Positions 9,279 through 21,013 of a stretch of 64,000 nt of DNA are shown one piece after another. The stretch's first letter is position 1. Every line of letters begins with the position of its first letter. This DNA comes from CBDAKK01 sp965216965 (lineage in GTDB: Bacteria > Spirochaetota > Spirochaetia > WTKD01 > G963693115), in contig CBDCGX010000032.1 in NCBI GenBank assembly GCA_965216965.1, positions 1-64,000 on the forward strand, written 5' to 3'. The notes beneath the pieces are model-generated. The model made no database searches. It saw only the letters and a program-made list of their open reading frames with translations, and was not told the origin of the DNA. A program made the translations under genes and the position numbers.

Positions 9279-10235
9279 ATGATTAAACAATTTATAAAAA
9301 TAACATTTAATTCTGTTGTTTTGTTATTTCTGGCAACTACAATATTATTTGCAGCTCCATACCCATCAAAAGTTATAAGTGTGGTCGTGCCTTCAAAAGC
9401 TGGAGGTTCAACTGATACAACTGCAAGGCTGTTTATGGAAACTGCTAAAAAATATCTTAAAGGCTCAAAATTCAAGATAGTTAATAAACCGGGCTCTGGT
9501 GGACTCATTGGTTTTGAATATATATATCGTTCTAAATCTAACGGGTATACTTTAGGCATGATATTTACCCCACAATTTGTTGCACATATAGTATCAAAAA
9601 AGGCAAAATATAAATTATCCGATTTTACGATACTTGGTAATGCGGCTTTTGATCCTGGTATTATAGTGGTAAATTCTCAAAGTTCAATTAAATCTCTTGA
9701 TGATTTAGTTGCTCTTGCAAAATCTAAAAAGCTAACAGGATCTGTCAATGGTATAGGAAGTGATGACTTTTTGGCTGCTAAAAATTTTGAAGAAGCAAAT
9801 AATATTTTGTTTAATATAGTTCCTACAAAAGGTTCAACTGAACAAAAGACTGCTATTTTAGGTAATCATGTTGATGTGGCATTTATGAATCTTTCACAAA
9901 TGCTTTCCAATCATAAGGCAGGTAAAGCTCGAATATTAGCTCTTCTTGATACAAAAAGAGCAACTGTAGCACCTGATATACCTACTGCAAAAGAGCTTGG
10001 ATATAATACTTTAATGACTGCAACTCGTGGTTTTGTAGTTAGAAAAAATGTTCCTGCTAATATTAAAACCATATTGCAGAAACTTGTAGCAAATGTGTTG
10101 GCAGATAAAAATTTTAAAGCAAGGGCAGAAAAAAGCTTTATTTTTCTTAATCCGCTTAGTGGAAAAGAATACACAGACTATTTAAAACAACTTCAAGTTG
10201 ACGTTCAAAAGGTTTATGATAAAAGTCCTTGGTAA
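9279..10235 (+). CDS. tctC: tripartite tricarboxylate transporter substrate-binding protein
   Basis: Periplasmic binding protein of the TctC/Bug family that captures an organic acid such as a tricarboxylate for a TctAB permease. The 318-aa protein has a Sec signal peptide with hydrophobic core VVLLFLATTILFA, cleaved near AAPYPSK. The mature part opens with the family's VVPSKAGGSTDTTAR. A perfect AGGAGG lies just upstream of the ATG, unlike many genes here. It is first in tctC-tctB-tctA. The ligand cannot be told from sequence; Bug proteins bind diverse carboxylates. Confidence 0.88.
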   Translation: MIKQFIKITFNSVVLLFLATTILFAAPYPSKVISVVVPSKAGGSTDTTARLFMETAKKYLKGSKFKIVNKPGSGGLIGFEYIYRSKSNGYTLGMIFTPQFVAHIVSKKAKYKLSDFTILGNAAFDPGIIVVNSQSSIKSLDDLVALAKSKKLTGSVNGIGSDDFLAAKNFEEANNILFNIVPTKGSTEQKTAILGNHVDVAFMNLSQMLSNHKAGKARILALLDTKRATVAPDIPTAKELGYNTLMTATRGFVVRKNVPANIKTILQKLVANVLADKNFKARAEKSFIFLNPLSGKEYTDYLKQLQVDVQKVYDKSPW

Positions 10236-10249
10236 TAATTAGGACCCCC

Positions 10250-10280
10250 CCCTAGCTTAAGATTTGTAGTCTAGTTAGGG
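10250..10280 (+). terminator. stem-loop between tctC and tctB
   Basis: CCCTAGCT (10250-10257) pairs with AGTTAGGG (10273-10280), 8 bp with one G-U pair and a 15-nt loop. No T-run follows, so it is more likely a 3' stabiliser or partial terminator. It would let the binding protein be made in excess over the membrane subunits. Confidence 0.4.
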
Positions 10281-10311
10281 AGTGTACATTTACATAATTG
10301 TGGTAAAAAAC

Positions 10312-10791
10312 ATGAGCACAAAATTCTTTAATATATTAATATCTGTGTTGTTTTTTAGTTTATCGATATTTTTAATAAAAAGTACTAGTCTAGATTATAT
10401 TGTTGACGGTAGACCATTGTTTTCTGAATTTACTCAAGATAAGACCGCAAATTATGTTAGAGTTATTGCTTATTTTATGGCTTTCTTGAGTGTTTTGTTG
10501 TTAATAAAGTCACTTATGAGTACCGATGTAAAAAAAATAATTCTAACTAAAAACCCCAAACATTTTTACACACTTATTATTGCAATTACTTTATATATAA
10601 TTCTTTTACCATTGATAGGTTTTTTTATTTCTACAGCATTATTCTTACCCATAACAATGATTGCACTTGGGTATCGTAATAAAAAACTTATTTTACTGAG
10701 CACGGTTTTTGTGTTGATATTTATTTATATATTATTTGTAAGCATATTTGAAGTTCCGTTACCAGAGTTGACTATATTTCAGGAGCAATAA
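10312..10791 (+). CDS. tctB: tripartite tricarboxylate transporter small membrane subunit
   Basis: The small TctB subunit, about 159 aa with four predicted membrane segments, including FFNILISVLFFSLSIFL near the start and two close segments at the C-terminus. It matches the expected size and hydropathy of TctB more than any strong motif, and its place between tctC and tctA supports the call. A GTG at 10282 would extend it by ten residues, but the ATG at 10312 places the first membrane segment normally. The gap to tctA is 3 nt. Confidence 0.8.
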   Translation: MSTKFFNILISVLFFSLSIFLIKSTSLDYIVDGRPLFSEFTQDKTANYVRVIAYFMAFLSVLLLIKSLMSTDVKKIILTKNPKHFYTLIIAITLYIILLPLIGFFISTALFLPITMIALGYRNKKLILLSTVFVLIFIYILFVSIFEVPLPELTIFQEQ

Positions 10792-10794
10792 GCA

Positions 10795-12276
10795 ATGGAA
10801 ATACTTAATTATTTAGAAATAATTTTTTCAATACCAGTTTTAACAGCAATAGTTTTAGGTTCAATATCTGGTGTTATTATAGGCGGAATGCCTGGACTAA
10901 CAGCGACCATGGCAGTTGCTTTGTTAATACCTATTACATTTAATTTTGAACCAATAATAGGGCTTGCTCTGATGGGTGGAGTATATTGTGGTGCGATGTA
11001 TGGTGGTTCCATACCTGCAATTTTACTTGCAACACCTGGAACTCCCGCTGCTGCTGCAACTGTTATAGAAGGTTATCCTCTAACCAGACAAGGTAAGGGA
11101 GGACTTGCCTTAAAGGTATCTGTGGTTTCTAGTTTTATAGGTGGAACATTTTCCATATTTATCTTGCTTCTAGTTTCTCCTTTACTTGCAAGGGTGGCTT
11201 TGAAATTTGGTCCTGCAGAGCAATTTCTTCTAGCAATTATGGGGCTTATGGGTATTGTTTCATTAACTTCAGGTAATTTAATTAAAGGGTTAATGTCTGG
11301 GCTTTTAGGGCTTGTTATTGCTTTGATAGGCGAAGATCCTATGACAGGCATGGCAAGATATACAGGTGGTTTTCTTGAGTTTAATGAGGGTATATCATTT
11401 ATGCCTGCGTTAATAGGTATGTTTTCAATTACCTCTATGCTTGAGCTTACAGGACAACATAGAATTGCAAATAAAGAAGTAGATTTATCCACAATAAAGC
11501 GAGAACCTATGCCCAAGGGGCTAAAACCATTTATATTTATTGGTTCCATTGTGGGAACGGCAGTTGGCATATTGCCGGGTGAAGGTGCTACTGTTGCAGC
11601 TTTTCTTTCTTATAATTTTGCTAAGCAAAAATCTAAATTTAAAAAATTATTTGGCAAGGGAAACGTGGAAGGTATAGCGGCTGCAGAATCGGGCAATAAT
11701 GCTTGTGTTGGTGGTTCGTTAGTTCCTCTTTTAACTCTTGGTATACCAGGTAATACAGTATCAGCGGCCCTCATGGGAGGATTACTTATTCATGGCTTAA
11801 TACCTGGTCCCGAATTGTTTACCACACATGCAGAAATTACTTATTCATTTATATTATCTTTATTCGTAGCAAATGTGGTGTTTCTTATTATTGGAATTTT
11901 ATTTGCACCTTATTTTGCAAAAGTATCTTTAATACCTTCAGCAATACTTATACCTACTATTTCTATGTTTTCTATTATAGGATCGTATTCTATGAATAAT
12001 AGTATACTTGATGTTTGGCTTATGCTTATATTTGCTCTTGTTGGATTTATTTTAAGTAAAGCTAAGTTTTCTCTTTCTGCTATTATTCTTGGTATGATAC
12101 TTGGAAATATTGCCGAGAATGGGTTTTCTCAGGCCATGGCAATATCTGCAGGGAAATTTACTATCTTTTTTGCAAGCCCAATTTCCTGGGTGCTTTGGAT
12201 AATTATTTTTGCTTTACTTACACCTGCTATTATCAGAAAAAAAGGAAAAGAAAACATTGAAGATGTTGCTTCTTAG
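10795..12276 (+). CDS. tctA: tripartite tricarboxylate transporter large permease subunit
   Basis: The 493-aa TctA permease carries out sodium- or proton-coupled uptake of the acid delivered by TctC. Family blocks are GGMPGLTATMAVALLIP near residue 30, the repeated inner motif GGSLVPLLTLGIPGN and GILPGEGATVAAFLSY. There are about eleven to twelve membrane segments. AGGAG lies 9 nt before the ATG, overlapping the end of tctB, so the two are coupled. It ends in TAG. Low GC like its neighbours, with no sign of decay. Confidence 0.92.
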   Translation: MEILNYLEIIFSIPVLTAIVLGSISGVIIGGMPGLTATMAVALLIPITFNFEPIIGLALMGGVYCGAMYGGSIPAILLATPGTPAAAATVIEGYPLTRQGKGGLALKVSVVSSFIGGTFSIFILLLVSPLLARVALKFGPAEQFLLAIMGLMGIVSLTSGNLIKGLMSGLLGLVIALIGEDPMTGMARYTGGFLEFNEGISFMPALIGMFSITSMLELTGQHRIANKEVDLSTIKREPMPKGLKPFIFIGSIVGTAVGILPGEGATVAAFLSYNFAKQKSKFKKLFGKGNVEGIAAAESGNNACVGGSLVPLLTLGIPGNTVSAALMGGLLIHGLIPGPELFTTHAEITYSFILSLFVANVVFLIIGILFAPYFAKVSLIPSAILIPTISMFSIIGSYSMNNSILDVWLMLIFALVGFILSKAKFSLSAIILGMILGNIAENGFSQAMAISAGKFTIFFASPISWVLWIIIFALLTPAIIRKKGKENIEDVAS

Positions 12277-12714
12277 ATTTTATATTACTTGATTGTTTAT
12301 AACATGCCATCACTTACTAACATAAAGACACAGGAAATGATCTTGCTATCATAAGAGCAAAATACTATGTTATTATTTATTTTAATGACTATAAAAAAGT
12401 TTGAGTTTTTGAATCTCTATTTGTCTTTATGGTAACAACTACTAAATGGCTACTACGTAATATAAATACACACCTAAATTAACTGGTACGGTAATTTATG
12501 GTGATTGTATAATTCTTTTATTAAAATGTTAGCTGTTGTATCTCAAACAACATTTTTATCAGGTTCCCATGATTTTTTATTAATCTAATTAAGTTAGGCG
12601 TTTGATTTTATACTGTTATAAAAAGCGAATTATAATATATTAAAACGAGAAAAAGTATTAATAATAAGTGAAATATTTACATTAATTAGACTATTGTAGT
12701 TATAGTAGAAAATT
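12277..12714. other. intergenic region after tctA
   Basis: This 438-bp AT-rich stretch has no open frame of note, no tRNA and no clear terminator. The last 90 bp resemble the upstream region of the first fetB copy, including the conserved 19-nt element. The rest is unexplained. Confidence 0.5.
12628..12646 (+). promoter_or_regulatory. element shared by the upstream regions of both fetB copies
   Basis: AATTATAATATATTAAAAC differs at two positions from the block at 8161-8179 and contains TATAAT. It is the probable promoter -10 region of the second fetB, 69 nt before the ATG. Confidence 0.45.
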
Positions 12715-13452
12715 ATGACTAGTTTAGTTCATGTTATTCCAATTCCACGTTTGTTGTTTTCTCTTATTCCCGTTATTGTGACAGGAGTTATATTTTCATG
12801 GTGGAGCATTTCTATAACTAGAATTTCACATGCAGTTTTACGAATGATAATCCAACTTCTTATGGTGGGATATTTTCTAGCATATATTTTCGAATTGGAT
12901 AAAGCATGGATTATACTGATAATTCTTGTAATAATGGTGTGTATTTCATGTTGGATAGCACTAGATGTTATTCCATCAAGGCGACTTGTTTTATATAAAC
13001 ATGCAATAGTATCTATTACACTAGGAGGGGGAACGGTGCTATTGTTAATTACGCAAGGTGTTTTGCAGGTTAGCCCGTGGTATAAGCCGGAGTTTATTAT
13101 TCCTCTAAGTGGAATAATTCTTGCAAATTCAATGAACAGTATAAGTTTAGCTACTGAAAGACTTTATGCAGAAATTAAAGGGAATACACCCTATCAGAAA
13201 GCTCGTAATATTGCTTTTCAAACTGCACTTATCCCTCTTGTAAATTATTTGCTGTCGGTAGGCATAGTTTCTTTCCCTGGAATGATGACAGGGCAGATTT
13301 TATCAGGCATATCTTCGCTCATAGCTGTAAGATATCAGATTATGGTTATGTCTATGACATTTGGATCAGCGGGGATTACTACAGCATCCTATCTTATTTT
13401 GAGCAGGCGTTTATTTGAAAGAGAGATTTCTTCCTCCACAAAAAAAATATAG
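12715..13452 (+). CDS. FetB/UPF0014-family ABC permease, copy 2
   Basis: The 245-aa paralogue of the gene at 8254-9003, roughly 85% identical by eye. The same FPGMMTGQILSG and AVRYQIMVM blocks and about seven membrane segments are present. The C-terminal tail has diverged (ends SSSTKKI). It ends in TAG. Differences are spread through the gene and are conservative, so both copies appear to be under selection. It sits between the tct operon and the rRNA promoter. No FetA ATPase gene is nearby. Confidence 0.85.
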   Translation: MTSLVHVIPIPRLLFSLIPVIVTGVIFSWWSISITRISHAVLRMIIQLLMVGYFLAYIFELDKAWIILIILVIMVCISCWIALDVIPSRRLVLYKHAIVSITLGGGTVLLLITQGVLQVSPWYKPEFIIPLSGIILANSMNSISLATERLYAEIKGNTPYQKARNIAFQTALIPLVNYLLSVGIVSFPGMMTGQILSGISSLIAVRYQIMVMSMTFGSAGITTASYLILSRRLFEREISSSTKKI

Positions 13453-13531
13453 ACTGATACTTATTGAGTAATACAATTGAATTTAATATAAAATATATAT
13501 AATAAAATATGCTATATATTTTGAAAAACAC

Positions 13532-13560
13532 TTGACATGTTTTTGTTTTTTTGTAACAAT
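13532..13560 (+). promoter_or_regulatory. promoter for 23S-5S rRNA
   Basis: TTGACA (13532-13537), a 17-nt T-rich spacer and AACAAT (13555-13560). The start would be near 13567, about 209 nt before mature 23S. The -35 is perfect and the -10 matches 4 of 6 positions. Confidence 0.6.
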
Positions 13561-13755
13561 GGTCTTACCCATAGAATGATAAACAATATCTGATGTATTA
13601 TCTCACGAATAATGATGTGATATGTAAGGAGTGTTAATTTTAGGGGGTGTGTTGTTTTTTATTTTAGCGAAGGATAAATGCTGGCAATTAAATATTAAAA
13701 GATTTAATTATTAAAAAAAAATTAACATAAGCAAATTAGTAATACTTTTTAATTG

Positions 13756-13775
13756 CTGTGTTGGCAAAACAATAT
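13756..13775 (+). other. 5' arm of the 23S rRNA processing stem
   Basis: These 20 nt pair with 16740-16759 (17 of 20 Watson-Crick, the rest mostly G-U), bringing the two ends of 23S together. This is the usual RNase III type precursor stem. It fixes the mature ends close to 13776 and 16739. Confidence 0.7.
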
Positions 13776-16739
<2,964 letters not shown>

Positions 16740-16759
16740 ATATTGTTTTACCAATGCAG
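16740..16759 (+). other. 3' arm of the 23S rRNA processing stem
   Basis: Pairs with 13756-13775 to close the 23S precursor. The spacer from here to 5S (16760-16841) has no tRNA. Confidence 0.7.
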
Positions 16760-16841
16760 CATAGTATTATAGCTTGCTTGTTATAACTTTTTTTACAGTA
16801 TTTATTCTTCGGAAACACACATATTTTTTTTGAAAAAATTT

Positions 16842-16936
<95 letters not shown>

Positions 16937-16957
<21 letters not shown>

Positions 16958-17374
16958 TTTTTTTATGCAATTGAGAATTAGTGAGCATCAATGACCAACT
17001 CTCCCACCATGGAAAATAAGGAGGGAGGCTTATTGAAAATAAGCAACTCCGAAGGAGAGTAGGTCATTGCCGGACTTTTTTTATGCAATTGAGAATTAGT
17101 GAGCATCAATGACCAACTCTTCCACCATGGAAAATAAGGAGGGAGGCTTATTGAAAATAAGCAACTCCGAAGGAGAGTAGGTCATTGCCGGACTTTTTTT
17201 ATGCAATTGAGAATTAGTGAGCATCAATGACCAACTCTTCCACCATGGAAAATAAGGAGGGAGGCTTATTGAAAATAAGCAACTCCGAAGGAGAGTAGGT
17301 CATTGCCGGACTTTTTTTATGCAATTGAGAATTAGTGAGCATCAATGACCAACTCTTCCACCATGGAAAATAAG
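16937..17374 (+). repeat. 118-bp tandem repeat array derived from the 3' end of 5S rRNA
   Basis: Three complete 118-bp units (16937-17054, 17055-17172, 17173-17290) and a partial fourth (17291-17374), nearly identical. Each unit begins with the last 21 nt of 5S (GAGAGTAGGTCATTGCCGGAC) and its T7 tract. It then carries a 24-nt spacer beginning ATGC and ending GCAT. Next comes an inverted copy of the 5S 3' domain (CAATGACCAACTCT...CCATGG). Last are two small hairpins, GCTTATT-GAA-AATAAGC and CTCC-GAA-GGAG. The first unit has CTCCC where the others have CTTCC, so the copy next to 5S best matches 5S itself. The array ends at the edge of a decayed restriction gene. Not a CRISPR: there are no unique spacers. 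Confidence 0.9.
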
Positions 17375-18235
17375 AACAGAGCAAATCAAAATTTCTGAAA
17401 TACCACTTTAAAATTACGGTAAGAAAAGCGATTGATAGGATACTATTTTTTTATTTTCAAAATCTTAAAAAATATTCCCCTCATATTTCTTCTGTTAAAA
17501 AATTTATTACTGATGAGAAGTATTTGGGTAATATTACTTTAGAAATAAAGACTACAAAAGAAAAAGTTTAAGCTTCTGATATTTTTTCTAAATTAATATA
17601 GATTTTAGAAAATATTAAAAATACAATTAAAGCAAATTCTTCTGGATTTAGAGGCAGCTATGAATTTTATCCGGTAAAAATTCTGAAAAAGTTATTAAAA
17701 AAGAAATGTATATAGAAAAACCAGATGAGTTTTCAAATAGAGAATTTGGGCTTTCAATGAGTACAGAAAGTCGGGTTGCTCGTTTAGATCTTTCTTCAGA
17801 GGATTGTAATTTTTATGTATACATGATGACTACGGAACAGACGAAGAGAAATATCTTGTAAAAATGGTTTATGATAATTTATCAAGACTTACCAAAAAAA
17901 ATGATGAAGTTTTTCTTATTAGAAACTAAAAAATAATGGAATTATTTGATTTTAAAAAAGGAAGAAGATTTGAACCTGATTATTTATTGTTTTTAGGAAA
18001 TGGAAAAGAAAAAGCAAAATATTATCAATTATTCATAGAACCAAAAGGTGGACATATTGAAAGCGGTGATAGATGGAAAGAAGACTTTTTGTTACAAATT
18101 GATACAGAAAATAAAGTAGTAAATTTATTTGAAAATGATAAATATTTAGTTTATGGACTCCTTATCTATCAAGAAAAAAATAAGATTAAATTCCAGAACG
18201 AGCTTTATAAAATTAGAAAACAACTAAAAGTATAA
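17375..18235 (+). pseudogene. type III restriction enzyme Res subunit, C-terminal remnant
   Basis: A broken gene in at least three frames. The first part reads VRKAIDRI, then NLKKYSPHISSVKKFITDE, with two in-frame stops (TAA about 17569, TAG about 17600). The frame then shifts to KPDEFSNREFGLSMST. It shifts again to YGTDEEKYLVKMVYDNLSRL. After another stop comes an intact 99-codon piece (17936-18235) with FDFKKGRRFEPDYLLFL and FIEPKGGHI. These match the C-terminal region and endonuclease-domain style of type III Res proteins. The helicase motifs and any Mod methylase are missing. It is a relic of a lost restriction-modification locus beside the rRNA genes. Confidence 0.7.
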
Positions 18236-18316
18236 AAATCATAATTTCAGAAAGGCTTTCAACTGAAGAACAAGATTCTAATTTTGCACAAGTAATCCAC
18301 CTTTAAGAATTTGTTG

Positions 18317-18348
18317 TTAAGAGATAGATGATTTAAGAGATAGATGAT
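18317..18348 (+). repeat. 16-bp perfect tandem duplication
   Basis: TTAAGAGATAGATGAT occurs twice head to tail. It lies in decayed sequence and looks like a simple slippage or repair duplication. Confidence 0.8.
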
Positions 18349-18732
18349 TAGAGACGCCCTACTACTAGAACTATCGAGTAGTTATATTTTGCTCCACAAA
18401 TGATTTCAGAACAATGGAATAAGTTACTAAACGATTTTCTTTTTCAAGACAATATTGTATCAAGAAAATGTTTGTTTAATAATAGGATTTATTATATTAT
18501 TTTTTGTATTGTGGGGAGGGTATTTCCTACTATATTGTTTTTTTGAAAAGAAAGTAAAGAAGTATCTATTAAATAATAGAGTATTTTTTTACTACTGTAT
18601 TTTTTATTATTGTTATCACATCAATTGCAAAAACGTAATGTTATATTATAAATATGTTATATTACTTATGATGCATATGTAAATATTGAAAAATATTATT
18701 TTTTATTATGGTAATTTATCAGTGTTTTATGT

Positions 18733-18738
18733 TATAAT
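18733..18738 (+). promoter_or_regulatory. -10 box of the iron transporter operon
   Basis: TATAAT, followed by a small palindrome AATAAT-CTAA-ATTATT (18745-18760) just downstream and then AGAGAGG before the ATG at 18782. The palindrome could be a regulator site, but it is short and AT-rich. Confidence 0.4.
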
Positions 18739-18781
18739 AAATTAAATAATCTAAATTATTAAAGAGAGGTTTTAATTTTAT

Positions 18782-19858
18782 ATGAAAAAATTGGTATTAA
18801 TTTTTGTTGTGATTGTGGGTGTTGTAACTGTTTTTACTTCATGTACAAAAACTAAAGATAATGTTTTACGAGTATATTCTCCTCACAAAGAAATACTTAT
18901 AAATCTCGTTGTAGACATGTATCAAAAAGATACAGGAAAAAAAGTAGAAGTTATTACTGCAGGGACAGGAGAATTAATAGCTCGAGCAAAAGTTGAGAAA
19001 GATAATACTAATGCAGATGTTTTTTGGGGAGGGTCAATGAATACGCTTTTACCTGAATCTGAGTTGTTTGCAGAATATCGCTCTCCAAATGAAAAAAATG
19101 TAGAAGATGCTTTTAAAAACGTTGATGGCAAAGTAACACGCTTTAGTGCTATTCCATCTACTATAATTATAAATAAAAAAACATTACAAAAAATTTGTGG
19201 TAATAATGCAGAGATTATAGGATATCAGTCTATTATCGATTTGGAAAAAAAATGTCCTTCATTAAAGGGAATGATTTCCAATGCAAACCCAGGGAAATCT
19301 TCATCATCATATGAACAATTAATAAATCAATTGTGGGCATATGCATACATTGTTGCTAAAGAAGATCTTGAAAGAGAAGCTACAGTTGACGATATTACAA
19401 AAAAATATATTGATAAGGCATGGGAAAGAGTTGCTAAATTAATTGCTGTGTACGATTCTAAGCATGCTACGGGTTCTGGCGCGGTTATTACTGATGTTAT
19501 TCAGGGAGAAACTGCTGTTGGATTAAGTTATGAAATGGCATCTGCTGAAGCAGCAGATAATTCTGATGATATAGACTTAATATATCCTGTAGAAGGTTCT
19601 GTAGTAAAGGCGGACGGAGTAGCAATCCTTAAAGGGGCAAAAAACATGGAAGGAGCAAAAGAGTTTGTCGATTATTTGTTAAGTGAAAAAATCCAGAATG
19701 CAATTAAAACAGTATATAGAAGAGCAGTAATAAAGAATGCAGATTTTACAAATTCACCACTTGCCCCACTTAATACTTTTAAAGTTATTAAAGATAATTC
19801 TTTACTTAATAATAAAGAAGAGAATTTAAAGAAGTATGATGAGTTGTTTAATCAATAA
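18782..19858 (+). CDS. ferric-iron-type ABC transporter substrate-binding lipoprotein
   Basis: A 358-aa extracytoplasmic solute-binding protein. The signal sequence ends FTSC with Cys21 as the lipid-anchored residue. The fold family (AfuA/FbpA, also Brachyspira Bit lipoproteins) is suggested by LRVYSPHKEILINL, GTGELIARAKVE with NADVFWGG, and the C-terminal YRRAVI. It heads a three-gene operon with an ATPase and a fused permease. Fe3+ is the most likely ligand, but the same family also takes up phosphonates, thiamine and other solutes. Confidence 0.82.
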   Translation: MKKLVLIFVVIVGVVTVFTSCTKTKDNVLRVYSPHKEILINLVVDMYQKDTGKKVEVITAGTGELIARAKVEKDNTNADVFWGGSMNTLLPESELFAEYRSPNEKNVEDAFKNVDGKVTRFSAIPSTIIINKKTLQKICGNNAEIIGYQSIIDLEKKCPSLKGMISNANPGKSSSSYEQLINQLWAYAYIVAKEDLEREATVDDITKKYIDKAWERVAKLIAVYDSKHATGSGAVITDVIQGETAVGLSYEMASAEAADNSDDIDLIYPVEGSVVKADGVAILKGAKNMEGAKEFVDYLLSEKIQNAIKTVYRRAVIKNADFTNSPLAPLNTFKVIKDNSLLNNKEENLKKYDELFNQ

Positions 19859-19922
19859 TATTTTTTACTATTAAGTAGTAAGCTGTTCTTGGAATGGATT
19901 TGTATTGTAGTGTGCCAGTAGA

Positions 19923-20996
19923 ATGAGTGTACCAGCAGATTTTAAAAACATAGTAAAAAAGTATGGTGATGTTACTGTCATTGACGGGTTAAACCTCAAT
20001 ATAAAAAAGGGGGAATTCTTCACGCTTTTAGGACCATCTGGGTGTGGAAAAACGACGTTACTTAGAATGGTAGCTGGCTTCCATTCTGCAGAAAGCGGAG
20101 AGCTTCTTATTGCTGATAAGGATATTAATAAAGTACCTGCCCATAAGAGAAATATGGGCATGGTATTTCAAAATTATGCTATTTTCCCACATATGACAGT
20201 GTTTGACAATGTGGCATATGGCTTAAAGGCTCGTAAAACACCTAAGGATTCCATACAAAAGCAAGTCTTAGAAATGCTTCTTACTATGCAAATAGAACAT
20301 TTAAAAGATAGAATGCCTAAAAATCTGTCTGGGGGGCAACAACAGAGGGTTGCTCTTGCACGAGCAATTGTTATAAAGCCTTCAATGCTTCTTATGGATG
20401 AACCACTTTCAAACCTAGATGCAAAGTTGCGTATTGATATGAGAATAGCGATAAAAAAGATACAAAGAGATGTTGGCATTACAACTATTTACGTCACCCA
20501 CGATCAGGAAGAAGCACTTGCAATATCAGATAGAATAGCTGTAATAGATTCTGGAATTATTCAGCAAGTGGGACAACCTCTTGATATATATCTTAATTCT
20601 GCTAATGTCTTTGTGGCAACATTTATTGGCCATACTAATATTTTAGAATGTACTCTTTTAGATAAAACTCTTTTATGGGGAAATTATTCATTCGTTGTAG
20701 ACAAAGTTATAAGTGCATCGGAGAAAAAAAGAGTGAAAGTTGGTATACGTCCAGAAAGTTTTATTCTAGTAGATAATTCCAAAGAGGGAATAAAGGGAAC
20801 TGTAGACCTCGTTACTTTTTTAGGGCAGTTTGTTCAGTATCAAATTTGTCTTAGTAGTGGAAAAGAAATTGAGTTTAAGGAAAATGCATTCTTAGAAAAA
20901 GATTTCTTGGAGGTTGGTGATAAGATCACATTGCAACCAAATCTTAAAATGATTAATGTATTTGATGAGAATGGAGTATCAATAATCTCTAAATAA
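19923..20996 (+). CDS. ABC transporter ATP-binding protein, iron/polyamine type
   Basis: A 357-aa ATPase powering the transporter encoded by its neighbours. Walker A GPSGCGKTT is at residues 37-45, then the Q-loop VFQNYAIFPHM, signature LSGGQQQ, Walker B LLMDEPLSNLD and H-loop VTHDQEEA. A C-terminal TOBE domain begins near VKVGIRPES. The TOBE domain and the fused permease downstream fit the FbpC/PotA group. It starts 64 nt after the binding-protein gene, without a clear Shine-Dalgarno sequence. Confidence 0.92.
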   Translation: MSVPADFKNIVKKYGDVTVIDGLNLNIKKGEFFTLLGPSGCGKTTLLRMVAGFHSAESGELLIADKDINKVPAHKRNMGMVFQNYAIFPHMTVFDNVAYGLKARKTPKDSIQKQVLEMLLTMQIEHLKDRMPKNLSGGQQQRVALARAIVIKPSMLLMDEPLSNLDAKLRIDMRIAIKKIQRDVGITTIYVTHDQEEALAISDRIAVIDSGIIQQVGQPLDIYLNSANVFVATFIGHTNILECTLLDKTLLWGNYSFVVDKVISASEKKRVKVGIRPESFILVDNSKEGIKGTVDLVTFLGQFVQYQICLSSGKEIEFKENAFLEKDFLEVGDKITLQPNLKMINVFDENGVSIISK

Positions 20997-21013
20997 ACTA
21001 AGGTATTGATCTG

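Larger units (their letters stand above)
13453..13775. other. rRNA promoter region and 23S leader; no 16S gene
   Basis: The 323 bp before 23S holds a promoter (13532-13560), a leader of roughly 200 nt and the 5' arm of the 23S processing stem. There is no 16S rRNA or tRNA spacer, so the 23S-5S pair is transcribed separately from 16S. A direct copy of an intergenic tRNA was looked for and not seen. Confidence 0.7.
18236..18781. other. degenerate, gene-poor stretch before the iron transporter
   Basis: About 545 bp. The first part can be read as short coding-like pieces (SERLSTEEQDSNFAQVIHL, then MISEQWNKLLNDFLFQD) broken by stops, probably continuing the decayed locus. A perfect 16-bp tandem duplication lies at 18317-18348. 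The AT-rich frame at 18455-18682 has a hydrophobic start but a low-complexity tail and no ribosome binding site; I do not call it a gene. The end holds the promoter of the downstream operon. Confidence 0.5.

Noticed and set aside
18455..18682. A 75-codon hydrophobic frame
   Set aside because: Low-complexity AT sequence in a decayed region with no ribosome binding site or homology I can see.
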